Assembly: GCA_033807695.1 (NCBI GenBank)
Contig: CM066304.1
Span: forward strand, 2,728,001-2,792,000
Length of the DNA: 64,000 nt
Reading direction: 5' to 3'
DNA from: Daedaleopsis sinensis
Taxonomy: Eukaryota; Basidiomycota; Agaricomycetes; Polyporales; Polyporaceae
In this document: positions 55,068 to 64,000 of the stretch, in pieces
How the letters are laid out: the number at the start of each line of letters is the position of its first letter
How positions within the stretch are numbered: the stretch's first letter is position 1
The notes under the pieces: model-generated
What the model was told of the DNA's origin: nothing
The model's input: only the letters and a program-made list of their open reading frames with translations
The model's database searches: none
Translations under genes and position numbers: made by a program

Positions 55068-57724
55068 ATGTCTCCCCGCCCGCCTGCCTCACCCACGGAG
55101 ACAGCGCCCGAGTCGATGATGCTCGGCATCCCCGAGCTGCTCAGAATACACTCTGCTGCTAACGCATCTGGCACTGATGATCTTGGCCATCTGTCCGCGC
55201 TCGTCGGCGTCCTTGACGAATCCTCAACCTTGCTCGCCAGGAGTGCACTTGCCCGGTGGGTTCGCTCCTCTCCTTCTTCTCGCATACCATCACTGACCAG
55301 CTTCTAGCGAGAATATTGGCAATGCTACCAATCCCTCTATCTGGCCCGCTCTCGGCGTTCTGTGGACGAAAACCTTGTCCGTCCACATGGACCCCGATCT
55401 CGAGACCGAGCACGCCGCAGAACTGAGAGCCCTCTCAGTCTCCCTCGCCAAGTTTACTCGGAACCTTGCTGCTGCCGTTCCTATCAATCAGCAACGCGCA
55501 TAGTAAGCCTCTCCGCCCCACTTCCGCCGTTCATTCCGATCTTCATCGCTGTCAATATATGGTCTCCTAAATCAATGATCTCATAGCTCTAATGAAATGT
55601 CGATTCGAAGCCTTGTCTATTACTACTCCTCTCACGCAGCTATTCATGACCACGGAAGTAAGTGGTAATTACCTTCATCCGTCCGTCCTCGTCTTCTCAC
55701 ATTACCCTGTCAGCGCACCCCGTCGCGCGGATGCTGACTCAGGCTCTGTCCAATCTCATTACTGACAACGAGCAGCTTGCTCAGACCCTGTGGTCCACGT
55801 ATATGCAATTGCCGGAAGAGCAAAATATCCTAACGTGTGTCGCAAGCGTATCAATCGTCGCCAAACCCAATCTGAACCTCCTTCCAGCCGTCTTTTTGCT
55901 TCGCCAGACGCTCGTACCGTCTCATCGGCTTTCGTGCTAGTTCTCAATTGCATTAACAGCAGCGACCAGAGGGTGTACGTGGATAACACAACTACAGCAA
56001 TTCCTCGGCATGTCCTGACCATGCTCCTCAGAGAACTTCTCGTGGAAGGCCCTGCGGGACCCCGAACCTGCATCGGCCTACTGGACCGCATAGCGTCCCT
56101 GTTCGACGCGGAAGAATCGAGCGAAGACGGCGTTGCATTCGACATCGGGTATGCCAGACCATTGCAGCGTGACCTCGCTTCTTGGCCACCCGCGCCCGCT
56201 CATGTCGACACAACAGGTACGAGATCGCGAGCCGGGTCATCGAATCCGCGAAGTTCGGACGGCTATACGACAAGCTTACCGTGTAAGCCTATTCCTTTGC
56301 CCTTCTCCGCAGGGGCAGGGTTCTTTGGATTGAATGGTGGATCGCACGAGCAACACTCACCCCCGTCTTGCAGGGACGACGAGCCTATTACACCCCATCA
56401 GACCATCCTGCTGAAGCTCCTTGATGCCTACCTGCACGGGTCCGCCCGCGCGTGCGAGGTCGCCTTGACAACCGCTCCAGCTCCTGACGACGGGAACGGA
56501 TGCCTGTGTGCGACACTGACCTGTCACCTCCTGCGTTTCGCGACATTCGTGCAATCGTCAATACGACGGGCACTAGGCTCACAGGGCCCTCGCCCACATG
56601 ACGGCCCACTGGCAGGCGAAAGCAATGTGAATCAATGTCCGACATCGGACACGACCGCGGAAACGGAAACGACGTCCGAGGACGCGTCCCATGCACCCTC
56701 CCAAGCGGGTGGCATGCCCCCGCCGCTGCAGCAGCTCGACCTGCTGTTGCCGAAGGTCTGCGAAGCACTGGTCCTCGTAACCCAGTCCTTGACGACGATA
56801 GCGCTGCGGGCTGAGGAGGCCGGGGCTCACCCTGCGGCGACATCGACAATCGATTGCGATCCCCCTAGGCCTGCGCCCCCCCAATCTCCAAGGCGGATTG
56901 TGGCAGACGCAAGGACTTCTTCGGGGGACGGCGCGGTCGAATGTCTGATCGGTAAGTCCCAAGTGCTCGTCGCGGCGGCCGCGACCCAGTATGCGTCCCT
57001 CGGCATACGCCTCTCGCGGCCGCCGCCTCGCCAGCTTCACCTTCGCCTCCGTGTGGCTGACACCTGCTTCCAGAGACACTGCGCGTGGTCGACGCGTTCG
57101 TGCCCAGGATCACTTACGGCAGGCCCGTGCCGCGCCCCTCGGCACCGCTCGCGCAAAATGAACGGAGCGGAGCCCGCGCGGCGCCCAGCGCATCCGGAAG
57201 CCCGGCCGAGACGCACGCCGCGCCCGAGAACGCGAACGCGACAACCGAGGACGCGAGCCAAGACGAGAGCGCGCGCGGGGCCGCGCAGGCGTTCGCACAC
57301 GTCAAGCGCGACCTTGTCCGCCTGCTCGGGATCCTCGCCGCGCACGATCGCGTGGTGCAGGACCGCGTGCGCGCCTGCGGCGGCATCCCGGTCGTCATGA
57401 ACCTCTGCGTGGTCGACGACTACAACCCTTGTAAGTGCTGCAGTTGGAGCCGAGGCCCCGGGCCTGCTCTCCCCATCGCGCGCGCGTTGGGGCGTCGGGC
57501 TGAAGCGGCCTGTGGGCTCGCTAATGCTGGAGCCTGGAACAGGGACTAATAGACCGCGTCGTCCCCCAGACCTTCGCGAACATGCCATATTCGCGCTGAG
57601 AAACCTGCTCCACGGAAATTTGGAAAACCAGGCTGTCGTGGACGCCGTGAAGCCGGTCGGGCGCTGGGACGAGGACAAAGTGTTGCAGGAGCTCCGGGGC
57701 GGTGCGATATCGGAGGAGGCGTAG
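55068..57724 (+). CDS. CTR86: Ataxin-10 / CTR86-like armadillo protein
   Basis: Helical-repeat protein of the ataxin-10 family; yeast Ctr86 is essential but of unclear role, and human ATXN10 acts in cytokinesis and neuron survival. The start is MSPRPPASPTETAPESMMLG at 55068. Joined exons give GHLSALVGVLDESSTLLARS, IWPALGVLWTKTLSVHMDPD, ELRALSVSLAKFTRNLAAAV, QALSNLITDNEQLAQTLWST, FVLVLNCINSSDQRVYVDNT, EIASRVIESAKFGRLYDKLT and QTILLKLLDAYLHGSARACE. The C-terminal ataxin-10 domain is the strongest evidence: FAHVKRDLVRLLGILAAHDR, GGIPVVMNLCVVDDYNPYLR, EHAIFALRNLLHGNLENQAV and VDAVKPVGRWDEDKVLQELR. The middle (about 56550-57080) has less certain exon borders. Divergent from VMA12, 231 bp away. Confidence 0.87.
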
Positions 57725-57925
57725 CCCGTAGCCTGAAAGGGTACAGATAATGCCACATTGTGGCGATAGACGGTGTACACGCAGATAAGATTTTGACGGT
57801 ATACGGATGTAACTTACATCGCATGACACTAGGACTCCGCCGTGGCAAAGCCAAGTGTAGCAGGAGAAGCAGCGCTAGCATCTGAAGATTGGGCTGAGAA
57901 TACGGGCGGGGAGGACGCGAAGCTA

Positions 57926-59926
57926 CTAGTCTTCTTCTTCTTCCATCCCGATCACTCGTCTCTTGCGGCCGGAGGAGCCCCGGGAGCGGCGCACGCCAAA
58001 GTCGTCGTCGTCGTCCTCGCTCTCCACATCCATCGCGTCCTCTCTGCCCGAGTCCGCGTCTGCACCCGCGTCCTCGGCGCCGGGCCCGGGGTCGCCGTCC
58101 CGCTGGCGGCGCTTGCGCTCCTGCGCCTCGTTCTGGCTGATCTTCGCCTCGATCTTGTCCAAGTCGTCCTGGTCGGCGTCTCCGTCTCCCCGCGCCGCCC
58201 GCTTCCGCTTTCGCCGCCCGGCGTCCTCGTCGGCGAACTCCTCGTCCTCGTCCGAGTCTGCGACAAGAAAGTCGTCCGTCTGGTACTCGCCCGGGCCCTT
58301 CTTGTCGCCCTGGTCTCCGGACTTCTTCCGCTTGCCCGACCTGCCCGACAGCTCCTCGCCGTACTCATCCTCGGAGCCCCCGCGGACGAAGCCGACGTCA
58401 TCGTCCTCGTCCTCGTCGTCGGACCACATCCCGTCCGTCCGCTTGCGGGTGTACGACCGCCGCCGACGCGCGCCGCCGAACCCGTCCTCCTCGCCCGCGC
58501 CCCCGCGCGACTTGCGGGGCTTGCGGGCAGCGGCCTTCGCCAGCTCGAGCTTCTCGCGCTCCGGGTCGAAGGTGGGGTCGGGCGCCATGTGCAGCCGCGC
58601 GACGCGGGTGTGCTTCTGGCCGACGGCGCGCACGAGCATCCGGTGCGTCTCCGACTGCATGCCCGTGGGGCGCAGGGACATGTAGCCCGTGACGAGCGCC
58701 TCGCACTGGAGGATCTCCGCGCGTTTGTGCTGCGCGACGAGATAGGTAAGACCCTGCGCGGGCTGGCCGGCACTGGCGCCGGAGACGGGCTGGGACTGCG
58801 ACTGGGAAGGGGCGTGTTGCTGCGACTGCGACTGCGATAGGGAGAGCGTCGGTGGTGCGGTGCTCCCGATCGCTTGTCGCGAAACGGCGCCGGAGGTGTC
58901 AATGGACTGGGTGATGTCAAATAGTTCCTTTCCTAGCTGGAGACTAAGGGTGCCGTCTGACCACCTGACGATTCGGCTGTTTGATTGCCTCCTCTGTAGG
59001 GAAATTGAACGCGTCGGAAGAAGAGACATATATGTTCGGCGTCCCGAACGGAAGAAGCGGACACACGCATGTTGCCGACACGGATAGTTGCGGACAGGTG
59101 TCACGACGAGGGAACGAGAGAGAGAGCGCAGAAGGAGGTTTCTGTACGTCAGCATATTCTTCCGAGGACAGAATTATGACGGGTAGTCGACACATGAGAC
59201 TTACATCCTGATTAAATTCGTCTTTCGACCAACGCCAACGGAGAGTGTTCTCCACTTTAAGCTTTATGGTCATACTCTTTTCCCGGGACTCGGCATGGGG
59301 GGCGTCCTCGTCCTCTTGCTCTGGGCCGACATAGGTATCCGGGTGGAATGGCTTGGAATCGACCTTGATAAAGTTGGGCATCCTGATAACCCAGTACTAA
59401 TTGACAAGGCCAGACGGTCAGGGAATATTTTACCAGACGAATCAGCACAAATAACTAACCTTGCCGTCTGAACTCTTCGGAACGGGGATGTTAGGAATAG
59501 GAAGGTCGGCTTCGCGTTTGTGTTCTTCGAATGGTTCTGGTTGGTCTTCTTCCGCATATTCTAGCTGTTCCCTGCGGCGTCGCTCCGGAGAGGATAAGCG
59601 GTCGTCATGGTCTACGATTTCCGAGGGTGCAGAGGACTCGGGCCTGTTTGGAAATGGGGCAAGGATACGCGAAAGCTCAATGAGGCATAGCGCAGTTGGA
59701 TAAGTGGAAAGCATGCATACTCATGCTCGACCATGTTAACATCCTCATCTTCACCGAAGAGATCGTTGAGTTCCTCCTTGGTATCCTCGTCGGCGGAGTC
59801 GCCGGGTTGGAAGTGGAGATTGGGTTGCGCACTGTCAAGGTCGTCCTCGGTCTTTGGGGAAGCCATGGATTGATCGTTGTAGGCGTCGAGTTCCGGAGGA
59901 ACGAGCGCGCCGGCGAGAGAAGACAT
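57926..59926 (-). CDS. LEO1: RNA polymerase II-associated factor Leo1 (Paf1 complex)
   Basis: Subunit of the nuclear Paf1 complex, which supports transcription elongation and histone H2B ubiquitination and H3 methylation. The start MSSLAGALVPPELDAYNDQS at 59926 opens a strongly acidic N-terminus (EELNDLFGEDEDVNMVEHE). Next comes a charged exon with RRREQLEYAEEDQPEPFEEH and DLPIPNIPVPKSSDGK. The Leo1 core is PNFIKVDSKPFHPDTYVGPE, SMTIKLKVENTLRWRWSKDE, NSRIVRWSDGTLSLQLGKEL and FDITQSID. LTYLVAQHKRAEILQCEALV, GYMSLRPTGMQSETHRMLVR and VARLHMAPDPTFDPEREKLE follow. The tail is a long Glu/Asp/Lys/Arg run with many DEDE blocks, ending GMEEEED. A Ser-Gln repeat (LSQSQSQ, PSQSQSQ) interrupts the core. 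Confidence 0.93.
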
Positions 59927-61173
59927 GAGGAGTGATGAACGTCGAGGAGAGAGTCAACCAGCGAGGAGTCCGAGTCGCCGAGCGCGGTTCCCGCCACCAA
60001 CGCGTCGGGCGCTAGAAGAGTGTGGGCACGTGCGAGAGTAGCCTCGGCCCTCGACGCATGCCTCAAGGCGGGGGCGCGCCCGGCGCCGACGGGTTGACTT
60101 CTGCCTCCACTGTCTGCGCTCCGTCGACCATCGTCTCTAACAAACTCTGATCCTCTTCTCCGCTGCTGCGATTGCTCCGCGCACACGCTCTGCGCACTCC
60201 TCGGCTAGCTACGCGAGCAACTAGACAGGGTTCCTAACATCGATTGCGATCGCCTCCATGGACCCCCCTTGCCTTGACTATCAGTGCCAGTCGCGCACAG
60301 CGACCCGACGCTCCTGTCAGGACACAAGGGTCCGTTGTGCTACGTTTCATCTGTACTTGCTGCATGTGTTTCGCCTGCCTGTTTTGCTCCTCACGGACTC
60401 TGCGGACTCTCGTCCGTCTCCGTGTTCCGGTCAACAGATCTGCCAATTTATTGCTGGTTAACTCTCTCAGTCGTCTGCGTGCAGTGTGCGGATCTGCAGT
60501 GCGTGTGCTGGTGACTAACTGCGTGGCGTGTCTTGTCGGCTTCGGCCACGCGTGCTGGTGAAATGTGCTGGCTCCGCTGGGCTCGCACGAAGCGAGCTTC
60601 CATTCCCGGAGGTGGACTGGGAGAAGACGGGTGCTCACAGCCGTGCGTCCACTGATGAGCGCAATCGATGTTTTCGAGAGAAGGAGAGGTGTACTGCCCC
60701 GACAGAGCTCGGAGCGTCTCTCGAATCTCTCCTCCCCCGGCTCCGGGCGACGGTCCCACCCTCGCAGCCTGACTCACTCCAGCTTTCCAGGTCAGTATTT
60801 CTCTCCGGCCCAATTCCACACGTTAACTACTTTTGCCCCCACATTGCTTGCTGGGAGACCGATTACGCTCTCCCTTGCCTTCCTAGGAGCCCTCCTCGGC
60901 GTCCCGACCCCTGGTCACCCCGCGCATATCTCTCGCTCTCTCTCGTCTACACCTTACGGGCGCTGCGTGGACAAGTATATAGACCCCCCTCGGTTCCCAA
61001 TCGCTGCAGCAGCTCGCCCCGTTCGGCACAGCCTGCACACGCCTTCGCCCAACTTGCCTTTTCCGGCCAGCGCCCAACCACTTATAAAGTCTACCCAGTT
61101 CCACTGCTCTTGCTCTCCTCGTGCCCTCCCCCCGTCTGCCGTTCTCTTGCTTCCCTAGTCACCGTCTGTCACC
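59927..61173. promoter_or_regulatory. Long divergent upstream region of LEO1 and the last gene
   Basis: 1.25 kb without a supported coding exon. TTATAAAG at 61083-61090 lies 84 bp before the next ATG and looks like its TATA box. CT-rich runs (around 60925-60950 and 61110-61150) flank it. A long 5' UTR with introns is possible but not shown. Confidence 0.5.
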
Positions 61174-62645
61174 ATGACTCACTCTCCGCACCACCAAGCC
61201 TCTCGTCGTCCGGCCCCCCACTCGACCTCCTCGTCCTCTCCATCCCCCCACTCCTCCCAACTCTCACCCATCCACACTGGCGCCGGTGCGCCACACCCCG
61301 ACTTCCTCGGGACCGGCATCCATCAAGACTCTCCGTACCTCAACAACGCCCTTGACCTCAATCTCAACTATGAGGTCAGTCTTGTCTCCGTCCTTCGTTA
61401 CCCTCACATCTCATCCTCCCCCTCTGTAGCCGTTCACCTTCAATGTCGTCGATGACTTTGGCCATTCATCTCAACTCAACAACAACGCCATAGACCAACC
61501 TTTGGACTCTACCGTAGCATGGGCTGGTCAGGAATCGCTCGCATTCTCGAACCCGGCCTCCACCCTCACAGAACTGGGGCTATCTCCATCCTCGTCCACG
61601 CTTGGGCTTGGTCTCCACGACTCTTACTGGCCCCGCCCGTACTACTCCAGCCATGTCGCTGTCAGGGCTGGTCCCAGCATCCACATCGAGACCGACTATC
61701 AAGCCCCCGTCAATCATTCTTACGACCCTAACTCCCCTTACGGCTTCTCTCCCACTGGTCACTCCCCGTCTACATTCAGGCACCCCCACTCCGGCAGCCC
61801 TTCCAGCGTCGGTTCTGCTCCGCCGACCACACCCGAGGCACTCTTCATCTCTCCCATCGCGTCCCCGTTCATCAACCACGGGTCCATCTCCCCTGTCTCC
61901 CCCCACATCAACCCGAACTCCCCCTCATTCGATGGCGAGGACCCGCTTGACGTGCAGGCTAAGCGCGACTCCAGCGTCCTTCAGATCGCTGAACGCATGG
62001 GACACCCCCTCGGCGGTGTCCTAGTCCCACAGAAGACCTATCGCCCACACACCCTGAGCGACCGCCGTCGGTACGTGGAGGAAGTGAGCCTCGACGAGCC
62101 TATCATGTTCTACACCCACTCTCCCATCGGGTGCGGCCTGCTCCTCCGGGATGCCCTCGCGAGCAAGTTCAGCGCCCTCGAAGGCCGCGACGACTCGATG
62201 TTCGCCGGTCGCGGGCCCTCCGTATCCATCAGGCTCAACGTCAGTATCTTCTCCTTTGCTTCGCTGCACAGGCGCACACACTGACGTCCCTGTCCCTGCG
62301 TAAAGTGGCCCGGCTACGCGCCCTGGAGCCGACAGATCCCCACGCGGGATTTCCGTAGCCCCCCGCAACCCATCACGCGCGCCAAACTAGCGCGCAATGT
62401 GGCGAAGACGGTTATGCGCTTCATTCAGGTGAGCTGATCCTCGCTGTGAGCCGCTCCACGCCGCTGACGACCGCGCGGCGTGCTCGCAGGAGATGGAACA
62501 CCAGCAGCAGGAAGACCCGCTCGAGGCGCGGTGGCGCGTCGGCTCGCGGGCCATCCGCCTCGAGGACCTCGCGCTCGTCGGCCTGCAGCACGTCTCGATG
62601 GGCTCGTGGCAGGCCCACGTCCGCCTCATCCCCCGGCGGCACTGA
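61174..62645 (+). CDS. Unrecognised 429-residue basidiomycete protein with a conserved-looking C-terminal domain
   Basis: Exons 61174-61374, 61430-62239, 62306-62428 and 62490-62645 join in phase. I do not recognise the family by name. Residues 1-210 are Ser/Pro/His-rich and probably disordered (MTHSPHHQASRRPAPHSTSS; SPSSVGSAPPTTPEALFISP). Residues 215-429 look folded: LGGVLVPQKTYRPHTLSDRR, RYVEEVSLDEPIMFYTHSPI, GRGPSVSIRLNWPGYAPWSR, QIPTRDFRSPPQPITRAKLA, RNVAKTVMRFIQEMEHQQQE and WRVGSRAIRLEDLALVGLQH, ending HVRLIPRRH. There is no signal peptide or membrane span. A disordered start with a basic, Trp/Arg-rich folded end resembles fungal transcription regulators, but this is inference. The long upstream region and TATA box also suit a regulated gene. 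Phase agreement at three introns makes the model firm. Confidence 0.8.
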
Positions 62646-64000
62646 CCCTCGCCGAGGATGACGGCATAATGCCTGTGCCTTGGACTGATCGCCAGCCCAA
62701 GACGCTCTCGGACCCCGCGGACTCTGACCGGCCTGACCTCGCGCGCTCCCGTCTCCCGCCTCTCTCCTCCACTGCAGGGCGCCCCTCGCCCTGCCCATCA
62801 TCGACGCGGCGCTCCTCAAGCTAACGGCCCACGCGCCCTGATACCACACGCATGCTGACCTAGGTCACCGCACACAACACCGGCGGCGCGCTGCGCTTGA
62901 CGCGCACGCGCACGACGGGCTGTCTGCGGTGGTCACGGTGCCGACAGGCATCGACGGACAGCGCTATTTACTAACGGGACTATGGATGGCGTGAATCTTT
63001 CTGCACGGACCTGTCCCGCTCCCTTACATATGCTGCGATGTAAGGCGTGCCCTTGGAGAGCACGACAGTGCCTGCTCGGGTACCCATTGGCTTTCTTCTC
63101 CGCCCCCCTCTTCTCTTTGTCTTGTTTAGTTCCGTGCTCGACTCGGCCCCAAGCATCACCAGATCCCACATGCCCCCCACGCGGGGCGGCATCACCGTTA
63201 TGTAGAGACGACTACGACTTCGCGACGCCATACCCCCGCTCTCGCCATCTCGTTCTTGATCTATGCCCTGCCCCTTGCTCTGCCATCTTTTTGCGCTGAT
63301 AGTGTTGTGCTTGTGCCTGCTTTCCGCCTGTGACGTGCCCCGGATCCGGATACGCGACGACGACGCTGTACATACACACACGTACAGTGCGCCCCGATCG
63401 CGCCAACCAGCAATCAATCGGATGTTGTGTTACCAGAACCCCCAATCGCAATCGCAAGGCGGAGCTTGTTGGGCCTGCAGTGCACAGTACCGGTGCAGCG
63501 CTGTCAGGCGGCGCGCGGGGGCGAGCCTCAAGGCAGATGGGCGAAGTTCCTGATCGAAGGCGACTGGGGGACTGGGCGCGGGTGCGTTCGATTACGTGCA
63601 GACGTCGACGTCGACGTTCCAACTTCCGGAGCTGCGACCCGCATCCGCATCGCCACTCACACCCTGCTCCCACCCCCTCCTCCTGCCGCGCGCATGCTCA
63701 CGGCTGTGCAGCCTCAGGCTGCTCTCGCGATCCGTCCTCCGCTCACGCAGCTTGAGCTTGAAGGCACGAATGCGCGCGCCCGTGCCACTGGTGCATTCCA
63801 TCGAACGCTTCCCCAGCACCCCCGTTCGACAGCGCGCGCACGTATACGGCACGTCTATCGCAGTGCGCACATACACACCGTGACTGACAGTGCACACACT
63901 CTCCAACATCCCGCTATCTGATCCATCGCTAGACCCCCGCGAAGCTCGCGCACGTACGAGCTGTGCGCACCGGCGGTGGACACGGCAGCCTTCGCTGTCA
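62646..64000. other. Gene-free right end of the window
   Basis: 1.35 kb with short GC-driven ORFs on both strands and no recognisable protein, RNA gene or TIR. The last few hundred bases may be the upstream region of a gene beyond the window. Confidence 0.45.

Noticed and set aside
55790..57400. 536-residue open frame on the + strand
   Set aside because: It runs through several introns of the CTR86 gene in a mixed frame; only parts correspond to the conserved protein, and splice sites break it up.
60528..61355. 275-residue + strand frame upstream of the last gene
   Set aside because: Low-complexity Ser/Pro/Arg translation of CT-rich upstream DNA that overlaps the true start at 61174 in another frame.
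1..64000. CRISPR arrays, prophage, operons or a secondary-metabolite cluster
   Set aside because: None of their hallmarks was found; the genes are spliced nuclear housekeeping genes in mixed orientation with no backbone synthase.

Overview
The window is nuclear DNA of a filamentous basidiomycete, most likely an Agaricomycete (mushroom or polypore class). The evidence is a dense eukaryotic gene layout, many GT-AG introns of about 50-70 bp in nearly every gene, no operons, and typical Agaricomycete genes: two intronless HET-domain proteins starting MWLL, a velvet protein, and basidiomycete-style ETP1/BRAP2, Vms1 and Arp9 homologues. Nothing points to bacteria, phage or CRISPR. Most genes are single-copy housekeeping genes, and their exons were joined here by eye from conserved protein motifs and splice sites.

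Layout from left to right: 3' part of a UBP12-type deubiquitinase (+); a 486-bp MITE; dihydroxyacetone kinase (+); HET protein 1 (+); TIM23 (+); a velvet-domain regulator (+); a CYSTM small protein (+); cytochrome c1 (+); THP3-like SAC3/GANP protein (+); SEN2 tRNA-splicing endonuclease (-), divergent from the dynein intermediate chain (+); alanine-glyoxylate aminotransferase (+), convergent with sulfite reductase MET5 (-); MET5 is divergent from ribosomal protein L30 (+); ARP9 (-); an unrecognised 186-aa protein (-); phosphomannomutase (-); VMS1 (-); a second, apparently identical, inverted MITE copy; DNA polymerase delta catalytic subunit POL3 (+); HET protein 2 (+); ETP1/BRAP2 (-), divergent from a PCD1-type Nudix CoA hydrolase (+); VMA12 (-), divergent from an ataxin-10/CTR86 homologue (+); LEO1 (-); and a 429-aa unrecognised basidiomycete protein (+) before a gene-free right end.

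The genes do not form one pathway or cluster; this is an ordinary syntenic euchromatic block. The variable parts are the mobile and allorecognition features. Two identical PIF/Harbinger-type MITEs with TAA target duplications sit within 200 bp of the DAK1 and POL3 start codons. ETP1 has a 683-bp first intron loaded with two further MITE-like insertions. Two HET paralogues are present. I saw no convincing undescribed multi-gene system. The best leads are the active-looking MITE family at promoters, the transposon-loaded ETP1 intron, a GC-AG intron that decides the C-terminus of SEN2, AGX1 exons of 11 and 19 nt, MluI cell-cycle boxes at POL3, and the unrecognised conserved-looking domain in the last gene.
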